Shown in pieces: positions 34,004 to 42,632 of a DNA stretch of 64,000 bases (the first letter of the stretch is position 1; each line of letters starts with the position of its first letter). This DNA is from Aliishimia sp963922415 (GTDB lineage Bacteria; Pseudomonadota; Alphaproteobacteria; Rhodobacterales; Rhodobacteraceae). A program made the position numbers and the translations under genes. The DNA is taken from NCBI GenBank assembly GCA_963922415.1, contig CAWUIP010000006.1, positions 6,344 to 70,343 of the forward strand. The letters run 5' to 3'. The notes beneath the pieces were generated by a model that was not told the DNA's origin, did no database searches, and saw nothing but the letters and a program-made list of their open reading frames with translations.

Positions 34004-35090
34004 GGATCACGCCTTCGTTCAGTTCCGATTTCAACGCTCGCCCTGATTGCCGGTCGAAAAGTGTGACCGTTTTGGGGTTGAACGCCATACCTACGCTTTC
34101 GCCGGTTCTTGCGGTTTGGGTCGAAGGGATGCGCGCCTTCACCTCGCCGCCAGCTGTCTTCAGCGTGACGATCTGGGTTGTGCCAAGATACTCAGTCGCA
34201 ATGATTTCTCCCCGGAACGGCGCTGCGTCAGAGAGCGTCACATGCTCAGGCCGGACGCCAAACGCGATATCCCCTTCAAACGGCTCGCGGGTCAGAGGCA
34301 CGTTGAAGCGACTGCCCAGCATCTCTAGTTCAGCGGCGTTTGCCCCGAGTTGTCCGTGAAAGTTCACAAAGTTCATGCTGGGTGACCCGATAAAGCTGGC
34401 GACAAACATTGTTGCGGGCTTATCGTAGATTTCTTGTGGCGTTCCAAATTGCTCTACGACAGCGTTGTTCATCACAACAATCTTGTCGCCCATCTGCATT
34501 GCCTCGAGTTGGTCATGCGTCACGTAAACGGTGGTCGCACCCATCCGGTCATGCAGCGCGCGCAGTTCTTCGGCCATGTGTTCGCGGAACTCAGCATCGA
34601 GCGCACCAAGAGGTTCATCCATCATGAATGCTTTCGGCTCGCGCACGATTGCACGCCCAAGTGCAACCCTTTGGCGGTCTCCGCCCGACAACCCGCCAAC
34701 CGGGCGATCAAGAATACCTTCAATGCCTAGGATCTTTGCCACCTCGGCCACTTTTGCCTTTACTTGCGTTCTTGGCATGCCTTGGCTGACGAGCGGGTAG
34801 CTGATGTTTCTGCGCACATTCATGTGCGGGTACAGCGCAAACATCTGAAAAACGAAGGCGATATCACGCTGGCTCGGCGGCCTTTGGCTGATCTCTTCTC
34901 CATCCAGAAGGATCTCCCCCGACGTGGGCAACTCTAGCCCCGCAATCATCCGCAACGTTGTCGTTTTACCGCAGCCGGAAGGCCCGAGGAGCATGAAAAA
35001 CTCACCGTCTTCAATGGTGAACGAGCTTTCACGAACGGCCGTGAAGTCGCCAAATTCCTTGCGGAGATTTTTGATTTGGATTTCAGCCAT
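33996..35090 (-). CDS. Sugar/polyol ABC transporter ATP-binding protein 1
   Basis: A 364-residue ATPase of the same class. Walker A is GPSGCGKTT, the signature is LSGGDRQRVALGRAI, Walker B is AFMMDEPLGA and the switch is VTHDQLEAM. The C-terminal regulatory domain includes FGVRPEHVTLSD, the TOBE hallmark. It overlaps the VOC gene by 8 bp upstream and the second ATPase by 8 bp downstream, so both ATPases are translationally coupled and probably form a heterodimer. The partner permeases are at 35648-37554. Confidence 0.92.
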   Translation of the reverse strand: MAEIQIKNLRKEFGDFTAVRESSFTIEDGEFFMLLGPSGCGKTTTLRMIAGLELPTSGEILLDGEEISQRPPSQRDIAFVFQMFALYPHMNVRRNISYPLVSQGMPRTQVKAKVAEVAKILGIEGILDRPVGGLSGGDRQRVALGRAIVREPKAFMMDEPLGALDAEFREHMAEELRALHDRMGATTVYVTHDQLEAMQMGDKIVVMNNAVVEQFGTPQEIYDKPATMFVASFIGSPSMNFVNFHGQLGANAAELEMLGSRFNVPLTREPFEGDIAFGVRPEHVTLSDAAPFRGEIIATEYLGTTQIVTLKTAGGEVKARIPSTQTARTGESVGMAFNPKTVTLFDRQSGRALKSELNEGVIHG

Positions 35091-35460
35091 TACTCGGAAA
35101 AGCCCCCGCTCTGATTAGCGTTCCATTGGGGTCGACCCAAATCGTTTCGCGCATGTTCCAAGGCGTGTCGTGGGCCGGGCTCCATCGCGGAATGCCTTCT
35201 GTTGGCAGGCCAAGGTTGCCGAGATGCTCCGACAAGCTATCGACTTCCGGCATCCGCAAGTACGCAGCGTGATTGTTCGTAGATGGGTCAAAGTCCTCTG
35301 CCAGCCAGAAGTGTACCTCTGCCCCATCGCGATGCATGATTAGGTAGCCATAATCTTCGTAAAGGTTCGCCAATTGAAAACCGATCGCCTCATAGAAAAC
35401 TTGTGTCGCGTGCAAATCGCAGGCCGGCAAGATCGGTACCAGGCTCTGAAACTGCATCAT
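35083..35460 (-). CDS. VOC (glyoxalase/bleomycin-resistance fold) protein
   Basis: A 125-residue VOC protein with two half-repeats: SLVPILPACDLHATQVFYEAIGF at the N-terminus and the C-terminal MRETIWVDPNGTLIRAG. His43-type and Glu metal positions are not certain. Its first ATG overlaps the stop of the 64-residue membrane protein (ATGA) and its own stop overlaps the first ATPase by 8 bp. A VOC gene embedded inside an ABC transporter operon is unusual. It may convert a ketose or methylglyoxal-type side product, or bind the substrate. Confidence 0.8.
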   Translation of the reverse strand: MMQFQSLVPILPACDLHATQVFYEAIGFQLANLYEDYGYLIMHRDGAEVHFWLAEDFDPSTNNHAAYLRMPEVDSLSEHLGNLGLPTEGIPRWSPAHDTPWNMRETIWVDPNGTLIRAGAFPSNG

Positions 35461-35651
35461 TCATCCTCCGGAAAGTGGCTGACGATGATGAACATCACCG
35501 TGCCCACCAGCGTGACAATGAAGGAATAAGTGAAGGCCCAGATCACGAAGGGCTGCATCAGCATAAAGACCCCGATGGCGATCAAAACTGTTGCTACAAT
35601 CTCCCACGGACCGCGTCGCAGTCGCAGGAGGCCATTGAGGAAAGACATCAT
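35457..35651 (-). CDS. Small membrane protein, 64 aa, two TM helices (glycerol-ABC accessory type)
   Basis: A 64-residue protein with a basic N-terminus (LLRLRRG) and two hydrophobic helices, about residues 16-36 and 41-57, ending SHFPEDE. ATG 35651 overlaps the second permease stop (ATGA) and its stop overlaps the VOC start, so it is a real operon member although a longer open frame covers it. Small DUF2160-type membrane proteins occur in glycerol-type ABC operons; I infer a similar accessory role but the family match is not certain. Confidence 0.72.
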   Translation of the reverse strand: MMSFLNGLLRLRRGPWEIVATVLIAIGVFMLMQPFVIWAFTYSFIVTLVGTVMFIIVSHFPEDE

Positions 35652-36610
35652 TTGCGAACCGCTCCGAAGGTGATCCCGCGCAAGAGGTGCTTGCGCAGCA
35701 GAATGGTGAAGATCATGACGGGCAACAGGAAGAGTGTGACCCCCGCAGCAATGGCGGGCCAGTCCAGACCGCCGACGCCAATGATCGTTGGTATGAAGGG
35801 AGGTGCCGTTTGCGCGCTTGCCGTGGTCAACAGGACGGCGAAGGCATATTCGTTCCAAGCAAAGATCAAACAGAAGATCGCAGTTGATGCGATGCCTGTG
35901 GCAGCCTGTGGCAGCACAACTTTGTAGAACGCCTGAAAGCGCGTGTAGCCATCAATCAGCGCGGCTTCTTCGTACTCTGTTGGAATCCCATCGATAAAGC
36001 TTTTCAAAAGCCAAACCGCGAGCGAAATGTTCACGCCTGTGTACAGCAGGATCATCCCCAGATGCGTATCGCTGAGGCCAAGCTGCCGGTACATCAAAAA
36101 GATCGGGATCGCGACCGCAATCGGCGGCATCATGCGCGTGCTCAGAATGAAAAAGAGTAAATCGTCGGCCAGCGGGATTTTGAAGCGGCTGAAGGCATAA
36201 GCCGCCAACGTGCCCAGAAACACACTCAGAAAGGTCGAGCCGAACCCGATGATCACAGAGTTCAAAAAACGCTGACCAAACTTGGACGGCCCAACGATGA
36301 CCATATCGTACTGGCGCACGATCTCATCGGCCCAGGTTTCAGGCGGGTTTGCATCGAGAAACTCGGGCGTCTGACGGGTCCGCGTGGTGAATAGATTCAC
36401 ATACCCCTCAAGCGTCGGTTGGAAACCTGCCTCGCTATCGCCCCCGATGATGAATTTGGGGGGATAACTGATCGCGTCAGCGGGGCTTTTGAAACCGGTC
36501 AGCGCGATCCAAACAAGCGGGATCATTGTAATAAGCGCGTAAAGGATAACCAGGGTTCCAGCAAACCACTTGCTGCGGTTAGATGGCTCTGTGACGGAAA
36601 AACTGCTCAT
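35648..36610 (-). CDS. Sugar/polyol ABC transporter permease 2
   Basis: A 320-residue inner-membrane permease of the MalG/UgpE class, with helix 1 near residues 17-37 and a long periplasmic loop (PTLEGYVNLFTTRTRQTPEF). The EAA loop PTEYEEAALIDGYTRFQAFYKVVLP (about residues 215-239) docks to the ATPase. ATG 36610 overlaps the first permease stop (ATGA). It pairs with the permease at 36607-37554. Confidence 0.92.
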   Translation of the reverse strand: MSSFSVTEPSNRSKWFAGTLVILYALITMIPLVWIALTGFKSPADAISYPPKFIIGGDSEAGFQPTLEGYVNLFTTRTRQTPEFLDANPPETWADEIVRQYDMVIVGPSKFGQRFLNSVIIGFGSTFLSVFLGTLAAYAFSRFKIPLADDLLFFILSTRMMPPIAVAIPIFLMYRQLGLSDTHLGMILLYTGVNISLAVWLLKSFIDGIPTEYEEAALIDGYTRFQAFYKVVLPQAATGIASTAIFCLIFAWNEYAFAVLLTTASAQTAPPFIPTIIGVGGLDWPAIAAGVTLFLLPVMIFTILLRKHLLRGITFGAVRK

Positions 36611-37554
36611 CTTTCTTTCACCTTGTTGAGGGCCTTCACGTAAATGCTGGCCAGGCCAAACACCGTCACAAACAGGATGATCGCATAGGCCGACGCATAG
36701 CCCGTGCGCCACTTCTCGAACGCTTCGCGCTTGAGATTGATCGAGGTCAGTTCGGTCGTGGAGCCAGGGCCGCCGCCGGTGAGCTGAACAACGAGGTCGA
36801 ACATCTTGAAGTTCTCAATGCCGCGAAAGAGGACCGCGAGCATCAGGAACGGCAGCACCATCGGCACTGTGATGGTAAAGAACTGACGCAGTTTAGAGGC
36901 TCGGTCGACCTCGGCAGCCTCGTAAATGTAGTCGGGGATGCTGCGCAAACCCGCGAGGCAGATCAACATGACAAAGGGCGTCCACATCCAGGTATCCACG
37001 ATCACAATCGACCACGGGGCGAGGTTAACCTGGCCCAACATCTCGAAGCTCGAAGGATCTTTTCCAGAGAAGAACGCAATGATGTAGTTAAAGAGCCCGA
37101 TCTGCGGCTGATAGAGAAATTTCCAGAAATTGCCCACCACAGCCGGCGAGAGCATCATTGGTAAGACAATAATCGTCGTCCACAGGTCGTTGCCTTTGAA
37201 TTTCTTGTTGATCAGCCACGCCAGCGCAAAGCCGATCAGGACCTGAAAGAAGATGGTCCAAATCAAAAAATGCGCCGTGGCCTGCATATTGAGCCAAATG
37301 TCGCTGTCGGTCAGGATACGCTCATAGTTGCGCAGACCGATCCACTCGGGTTCCCGGTTTATCCGGTTTGCTTTGTAGTTCGTAAAGCTGAGCCGGATCG
37401 TCCAGATCAACGGAAAGATGTTGATCGCCAGCAGCAGGAAAATTGTTGGCGCCACGAAGATCCAGGCAATCGCCCGGTCCGAAAGCCCCTTGATTTTGCG
37501 CGCAACTGGCGCGGGCGTTGCCGCCGCAACGCGATCGATTGTCCGGTCAGACAT
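36607..37554 (-). CDS. Sugar/polyol ABC transporter permease 1
   Basis: A 315-residue inner-membrane permease of the MalF/UgpA class, with six predicted helices. The EAA motif is IYEAAEVDRASKLRQFFTITVP (about residues 207-228). The N-terminus is a 35-residue cytoplasmic tail with RKIKGLSDRAIAW before helix 1. A 98-bp gap with a strong hairpin separates it from the binding-protein gene upstream. Confidence 0.92.
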   Translation of the reverse strand: MSDRTIDRVAAATPAPVARKIKGLSDRAIAWIFVAPTIFLLLAINIFPLIWTIRLSFTNYKANRINREPEWIGLRNYERILTDSDIWLNMQATAHFLIWTIFFQVLIGFALAWLINKKFKGNDLWTTIIVLPMMLSPAVVGNFWKFLYQPQIGLFNYIIAFFSGKDPSSFEMLGQVNLAPWSIVIVDTWMWTPFVMLICLAGLRSIPDYIYEAAEVDRASKLRQFFTITVPMVLPFLMLAVLFRGIENFKMFDLVVQLTGGGPGSTTELTSINLKREAFEKWRTGYASAYAIILFVTVFGLASIYVKALNKVKER

Positions 37555-37580
37555 GTGCTCAGCTCAATGATGTTGAATCT

Positions 37581-37605
37581 GCGCCGGGATCAATGACCCC
37601 GGCGC
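37581..37605 (-). terminator. Intra-operon hairpin between binding protein and permease genes
   Basis: GCGCCGGG and CCCGGCGC form a perfect 8-bp GC stem with a 9-nt loop, in the gap between the binding-protein stop (37653) and the permease start (37554). No U-tract follows on the minus strand. It is probably a transcript-stabilising or attenuating structure. Confidence 0.7.
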
Positions 37606-37652
37606 GAAGTCGCGTTGTGTTGCGAGCAGCGCCCGCAAACGCGGCCGGGAGG

Positions 37653-38972
37653 TTACAGCTTGCCTTCGTCTTCGAAGACTTCTGTCCAGTCTTCGATCAA
37701 CTTATCCAGCGCCTCCTGAGCCGTGCCCTGATCGGCAACGACAAAGTCATGAACACGCTTCTGCATCGCAAGAAGAAGTTCCGCGTAAGCAGGCTCCTGC
37801 CAGAAGTCCTGCACGCCATCCATGGCTTCTAGGAAGTCGCCAGCAAACGGCTGGCTGTCCACAAAGCCGGGGTCCTGCAGAACCGAGTTATGGGCAGAGT
37901 AGCCGCCAAGCGCCCACCACTTTGCCTGCACATCTGGTTGAGAAAACCACTTGATGTATTCAAGTGCGGCGTCCTGCTTGTCCGAATAGCTCACCACGGA
38001 GATGCCCTGACCACCCAGGGTAGATGCCGCAATGTTCTGTGGCGGGTTCACGAAGAAGTCGATTTTGTCGCCTCCGGTCGCCGGATCGGCATAAAGACCC
38101 GGGAAGAACGCAAACCAGTTCATGGCCATAGCCACCTGACCAGACTTAAACGCATCAAGGCTCTCACCCATGTAAGAGTTTGTGTAGCCGGGAGGTGTCG
38201 CCGTTTCATAGAAGGTCTTGTAGAACTCAAGCGCCTCAACGGCCTCAGGCGAGTTCACTGCCCCTTCCATATCGTACGTGCCAGGCTCGTTTTCGTACTT
38301 AAAGCCCCATGGATACAGCGCCGATGTGACGCCCATTGTGATCCCTTCAGAGCCACGCTCTGTAAAGATCGCCGCGCCGTATACTTTCTTGCCGTCGATC
38401 TCGCGCTCTTGGAAGAACTGCGCAATCTGCAAAAGCTCTTTTTGCGTTTGTGGCTCGCGTAACTCTTGTCCTGTTGCGTCCTTATAGGCCGCTTGGATAT
38501 CTTCGCGCTCAAACCAATCTTTGCGGTAGAACCAGCCGTTGGCGTCGCCCATAGCTGGCAACGCATAGTAGTTCGGCGTTCCTTTTGGCCATGTCGAATA
38601 GGCGTAGACGGTCGCAGGCGCGAAATCGTCCATTGAAATGCCTTCGTTGTCGAAGAAATCGTTCAGTTTCACGTAATGGCCATTCTCGGCCCCACCACCG
38701 ATCCACTGGCTGTCGCCGATCAGCAGGTCGCAAAGCTGACCGCCAGAGTTAAGTTCGTTGAGCATCCGGTCCGCAAAGTTGGGCCAAGGCACAAACTCAA
38801 AATTCATGCTATGGCCGGACTGGGCCTCAAACTCTTTGCTGAGTTCGACCAATGCGTTCGCCGGATCCCAAGCTGCCCAGCAAAGCGTCAGATCTTCAGC
38901 TTGCGCGGAGCTGGCGACGCCTGTTGCAGCGATCGCAATGGCGCTTGCGCTCGCAAATTTCGAATATGACAT
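37653..38972 (-). CDS. Sugar/polyol ABC transporter substrate-binding protein
   Basis: A 439-residue periplasmic binding protein of the family-1 (MalE-like) type. The Sec signal is MSYSKFASASAIAIAATGVASSAQA with cleavage near residue 25. The mature start is EDLTLCWAAWDPANALVELSKEFEAQSG, with a hinge-type GDSQWIGGGAENGHYVKLND. GGGAGG precedes the ATG. It is the first gene of a minus-strand operon of about 11 genes. The neighbours (DhaK-type kinase, two ATPases) point to a short polyol, ketose or glycerol-like substrate. Confidence 0.92.
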   Translation of the reverse strand: MSYSKFASASAIAIAATGVASSAQAEDLTLCWAAWDPANALVELSKEFEAQSGHSMNFEFVPWPNFADRMLNELNSGGQLCDLLIGDSQWIGGGAENGHYVKLNDFFDNEGISMDDFAPATVYAYSTWPKGTPNYYALPAMGDANGWFYRKDWFEREDIQAAYKDATGQELREPQTQKELLQIAQFFQEREIDGKKVYGAAIFTERGSEGITMGVTSALYPWGFKYENEPGTYDMEGAVNSPEAVEALEFYKTFYETATPPGYTNSYMGESLDAFKSGQVAMAMNWFAFFPGLYADPATGGDKIDFFVNPPQNIAASTLGGQGISVVSYSDKQDAALEYIKWFSQPDVQAKWWALGGYSAHNSVLQDPGFVDSQPFAGDFLEAMDGVQDFWQEPAYAELLLAMQKRVHDFVVADQGTAQEALDKLIEDWTEVFEDEGKL

Positions 38973-39036
38973 TCAATCCTCCCGTTTGATCACCGCGCTC
39001 ATTTTCCATCGAATCGCGGCCTATCATCACGCTATC

Positions 39037-39052
39037 TGAGGTACGCACCTCA
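39037..39052. promoter_or_regulatory. Palindromic operator candidate, site 1
   Basis: TGAGGTACGCACCTCA is a perfect 6-bp inverted repeat with a 4-nt centre, 65 bp upstream of the binding-protein ATG. A related site lies exactly 30 bp further upstream, with both flanked by ATC on the left and A on the right. The LacI protein encoded in this operon is the likely partner. Confidence 0.6.
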
Positions 39053-39066
39053 AGTCTAGGCCAATC

Positions 39067-39082
39067 TGATGTACGCCCCTCA
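39067..39082. promoter_or_regulatory. Palindromic operator candidate, site 2 (imperfect)
   Basis: TGATGTACGCCCCTCA matches site 1 at 14 of 16 positions. The 30-bp spacing, about three helical turns, puts both sites on the same DNA face. The rest of the 38973-39456 gap has a perfect 9-bp GGGTGGGAG/CTCCCACCC hairpin at 39280-39304 and a TTGGCC/GGCCAA hairpin near 39370, and no supported gene. Confidence 0.5.
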
Positions 39083-39456
39083 AAAAGTGATAGACTGCGT
39101 ACCAAGCATTTGATTTATCGAAATAACCTGGGATCCTGGAATTTAGCCTCTTGCGTAGCCCACTGATCGACCAAGCACCTGCTCGTCCAAAAAGTGTTGG
39201 GTCCCGGTGCACCAGACGCATCGTAGCAACCCAGCCATAGGCACTGAACCTGCAACAGCACGTGCGGCTGCAACCAATTGGGTGGGAGGTTCCCGCTCCC
39301 ACCCGCGCTGCAATACGCGACGGCGGTTTGAAACGGCCACGGCAGCAAAGGCGACTTTTGATTTAGCAGAGTTGGCCGAAGCGGGCCAAAGCCATTGCGC
39401 ATTGGGGCTGCGTCATCTGGCGATGGGTCGCAATCTGCACGCCACCCCAAGAGCAT

Positions 39457-41352
39457 TCAGGCAATATCCTTGTAAAACTTATGTAACCCGTCGTTTACAA
39501 CCATATTTGCTGGCACAACCCAATCTGGATTCACATCGTGATTGTGATAGTGGTGCGCCCCTTCAAGCGGTTGTGGCGCTTCAGGGTCCGCCAAGCGTTC
39601 CGCAATATACTGCTGCGCGAATGCCAGCGCTTTGTCGTATCCCGCCTGATCAGAACCCGGCAGCGCCTCTAGTCGGCGACGCGCCGACGTACCGGGGTTC
39701 CAGCACGAAAACTGTTTGTGTTTCAGACACGTCCCAGCAATCGATCCGTCAGAGCGGTAACCGTTGATGAAACGATTAAGGATCACGTCGGCAACGTTCT
39801 TTATTTGATCCTCGCTTGTCGCGACAGTTGAAATCTCGCCATACAACGTGCGCGCCATAATGTCTTCGTCACTGCCCGAGACATCTGCGGTCGTTTTACC
39901 TGCAAGCACTCGAATGTCTGCAATGTTCTCGATCTTGAAAGGTGCGCGCGTTACAGCGTCCGATTGGTTCCCCCCCAAACCAATATAGTGAACGCCATCA
40001 CCCGCCCATTCGACAAAGAAGTTCACATGGCTAATCCGGCTCGTGCCCTGATTGCCAGCGGTCATAACCACTGCGCCTTGGGGCACATTGGACCCGTCTT
40101 TTGCCGGAAGCGAGGCATCGCCCCACTTGCGCCAGTTCGCGGCCGCGGCAGCGCCTGCTGGCGGTTTGCCACCCGCTTTCTTTATACAAGCCGCGACAAA
40201 CGCGCCGCACCAATGCGTAAGCTCACCATCTGCGCCAATCGCAATAGAGCCGTTCGGAAAATCAGTCGCCTCAAAGTACTCTTTGGCGCGCGTAAACCCT
40301 GGATCGGTCTGTTCCGTCCATCCGCCGTCTTGCTGCCAATCGCCAAACTCTTGATCCGCTTCGCCAAACGCGGCAGCCATGCGGTCAGAATACTCGATCG
40401 CGAAACCAGGCAGATGCAAGTTCACCAGTTCGCGTGCATACGCAAGTGCCGGTGCAAGCACGTCGCGGCAGGTGTCCAGGAAGGTGCTGATGCGTGTCAG
40501 GCCGCCAACCGTGCCGCCGGTTGTCTTCAACGGCCCCAGGTAACTCGCTCTGTTCTTAAACAAGGCCACAAGTTCTGGAGCAGTGTCGCTCCAGCTGTTC
40601 GAATCTCGAACAATCGTTTTGATAAACTTGGACAGACCGGAGCCATCGCGCTCCAGTTTAATGACTTCCGCTGCAGCCTTGGCCCCAATCAAATGCGCCA
40701 GGAATAGATCCAAAAATCGCGCAACATAGGGATCGTCAGCGCTCCCCCCCAACGAAACGCCCATCGCCTTCCAGTTTTGGCGCGTATGCCATGCAGCGCA
40801 CCGCATTTGAGGCAGTGCCAACTCCTTTAGAAACGGGCCAGACCAGCTTAGCCTTGCCCCTTCGACGGCAAGAAATGCGTCCCACTGTGCTGTCGTGACA
40901 CAGAACGGCCCTTTGGCGTCTGGATCAGGAATTGGATTATTGACGGGGTAGTCGTCTTCCGCGGGGTCTTGGCTTAGATCGACCTGGTTTTCGATCAGAA
41001 ATAGGGCAATGAGATATTCGGCGGCAATCTTGATACCGATGGTGCCGGATACATCAATTTCATTGCGCACTGCCCCAAACGTGACGGCCTTTGAGGATAT
41101 GACTTGTGGCGGGCTTGGGATGGGATCGCCAATAGCCCAAGCCGGCATCCAGCCCTCATTGAAATGTCCCGTTCCATTATCGTCTTCGTGGTTTTCTACA
41201 AAAACCCAATCTTCCGATTCAAACGCGGATGGACGCAACCTTAGGTACGGAAGTGCATCCAACTGCACCCCGTCTTTGCTTGGCCCATCGACGTAAAGAG
41301 CCGCAATGTCGCCATCCGGGCCCAAAAAATTCACTTCAAAAATGCTGACCAT
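39457..41352 (-). CDS. Two-domain peptidoglycan hydrolase (CHAP/TIGR02594-like plus SleB-type)
   Basis: A 631-residue protein without an obvious signal peptide. Residues 1-350 are of unknown type. A cysteine peptidase-like domain follows with Cys382 in THWCGAFVAAC and His near 442 in SHVNFFVEW, as in the CHAP/TIGR02594 group. The C-terminus (about residues 492-625) matches cell-wall hydrolase SleB/Hydrolase_2: MARTLYGEIS with the likely catalytic Glu, NVADVILNRF, and KQFSCWNPG. Peptide-bond and glycan-strand cleavage in one chain is inferred. ATG 41352 shares a base with the lipoprotein stop, so the two genes are coupled. Confidence 0.78.
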   Translation of the reverse strand: MVSIFEVNFLGPDGDIAALYVDGPSKDGVQLDALPYLRLRPSAFESEDWVFVENHEDDNGTGHFNEGWMPAWAIGDPIPSPPQVISSKAVTFGAVRNEIDVSGTIGIKIAAEYLIALFLIENQVDLSQDPAEDDYPVNNPIPDPDAKGPFCVTTAQWDAFLAVEGARLSWSGPFLKELALPQMRCAAWHTRQNWKAMGVSLGGSADDPYVARFLDLFLAHLIGAKAAAEVIKLERDGSGLSKFIKTIVRDSNSWSDTAPELVALFKNRASYLGPLKTTGGTVGGLTRISTFLDTCRDVLAPALAYARELVNLHLPGFAIEYSDRMAAAFGEADQEFGDWQQDGGWTEQTDPGFTRAKEYFEATDFPNGSIAIGADGELTHWCGAFVAACIKKAGGKPPAGAAAAANWRKWGDASLPAKDGSNVPQGAVVMTAGNQGTSRISHVNFFVEWAGDGVHYIGLGGNQSDAVTRAPFKIENIADIRVLAGKTTADVSGSDEDIMARTLYGEISTVATSEDQIKNVADVILNRFINGYRSDGSIAGTCLKHKQFSCWNPGTSARRRLEALPGSDQAGYDKALAFAQQYIAERLADPEAPQPLEGAHHYHNHDVNPDWVVPANMVVNDGLHKFYKDIA

Positions 41353-42632
41353 CAATTTGCCTTTTCAAACGACTTTGGCGAAACACGGCGGAGCAAATTG
41401 GGGGTTAGTTGACCGCTCAAATCTCCAAGCCCAGGGAACGAGTCAGGCACATTACCCTCAACTCGCAGGGTTTTTAGGAAGTTTCGAACATCTTCATCTG
41501 CGAGAGGTTTGCTAAAAAGCGCGGAAATGGCATCGCGATTTTCGTCGTCCGTTCCCATTTTTCTGAGTGTGGCGGCCACCAACGTGTTCACAATACCGGC
41601 ACCATCATTAGACCCATGTGCCAAATTTTCATAGATGTTGCTAAACTTCGTCGCATCGCAAGGCTGCGCCTGAATCTCGGCCTGAATGGATTCCCACTCT
41701 GCGGTCGACAGTTTGTTGTCACCATCGCTCAGCGCAGCCTTCCATTGATGCAGCATCTTCACAGTGGAAACGGTCGCTCTATCGGCCTTTCCTGTGACCT
41801 TGATGCACCCCGCCTTTTGGATGGCCTCTACATGCGATTTGTCAAACCCCGGTTCGGAAAATAGCGCGGAGAAAGTCGGCACCGCGCCTTGGTTCCGGCG
41901 CGGCGGCGTCGCCGGGTCCTTGGGTTTTGGCCGATTGATGAAAGCGGCTTGCTCGCGTGCGGCCTTGTCTAAATCAGGGATCGGATTGCCGTTCACGGCA
42001 GCGACTGCGTATTCATTCGCAGTCAAAACAATCGTTTGTGGCGTACAGATGCGAAGATATCCGCGCAGCGCATAGGTCGCGTCCGCAAAAGTCGGATACT
42101 CAAGCCCTGAGAATTCCTTTCTGAACGCCGCACGCCGCGCGTAAACGAGCTTCTTGATCGTTGAACTTTCGAGACCGGTCAAAATAGCATTGTTGTAGGC
42201 ATCGTAGATTGAATTCGCAAAACCAAGCACTTGGGCGATGTTGCGGATGCCCCGTTCGCTGACGGACCCCAGCCCGGTTGCCAAAGTGTTCACAGCCGTA
42301 GCGCCGCTTCGGAACGTACTGGCTTCGATTCGCTGACGGTCGATCCACGCCAAGTACCCGTCACACCGCAAGTCGATGTCGTTAAATCCTGTCCGCACGA
42401 GCGTGTTTTTGGAGGCGCAGGTGATTTGGCCCTTTTCATTGGCTTGTTGCAGCGGATTGGCCTGCTTGCACAGCTCGGCGTAGTATTTCTGGAGGTCCTG
42501 GGTCGCTTTCGTCGTGCCCGGAGTGTACAGATTCAGCCCCGCACCGGTGTCAAAATAGCCGTTTCCAGTCGGGTTACCGCACCCGACCAACCCTAGAAAC
42601 GCGGCCCCGAAAACAAACGTAGAAATGCGCAT
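41352..42632 (-). CDS. Lipoprotein of unknown function
   Basis: A 426-residue secreted lipoprotein. The signal MRISTFVFGAAFLGLVGCG has a lipobox with Cys18; position +2 is Gly, so outer-membrane sorting is plausible. The rest is largely helical with no recognised domain. Residues 303-312 (DGDNKLSTAE) look like half of an EF-hand calcium loop. Conserved cysteines occur (CKQANP, CASKN, CDGY, CIKVTG), suggesting disulfides. It is translationally coupled to the peptidoglycan hydrolase, so an envelope-attached partner or inhibitor is possible. Confidence 0.72.
   Translation of the reverse strand: MRISTFVFGAAFLGLVGCGNPTGNGYFDTGAGLNLYTPGTTKATQDLQKYYAELCKQANPLQQANEKGQITCASKNTLVRTGFNDIDLRCDGYLAWIDRQRIEASTFRSGATAVNTLATGLGSVSERGIRNIAQVLGFANSIYDAYNNAILTGLESSTIKKLVYARRAAFRKEFSGLEYPTFADATYALRGYLRICTPQTIVLTANEYAVAAVNGNPIPDLDKAAREQAAFINRPKPKDPATPPRRNQGAVPTFSALFSEPGFDKSHVEAIQKAGCIKVTGKADRATVSTVKMLHQWKAALSDGDNKLSTAEWESIQAEIQAQPCDATKFSNIYENLAHGSNDGAGIVNTLVAATLRKMGTDDENRDAISALFSKPLADEDVRNFLKTLRVEGNVPDSFPGLGDLSGQLTPNLLRRVSPKSFEKAN

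Noticed and set aside
32336..34066. A 576-codon open frame on the plus strand
   Set aside because: It is antisense to the kinase and ATPase genes, lacks a ribosome-binding site and has an Arg/His/Gln-rich composition typical of shadow frames.
39280..39304. Terminator for the hydrolase gene
   Set aside because: The perfect hairpin is 150 bp past the stop and has no U-tract, so it was not called as a terminator.
38990..39456. Short open frames between the polyol operon and the hydrolase gene
   Set aside because: They have no ribosome-binding site and no family likeness, and overlap the operator pair and hairpins.
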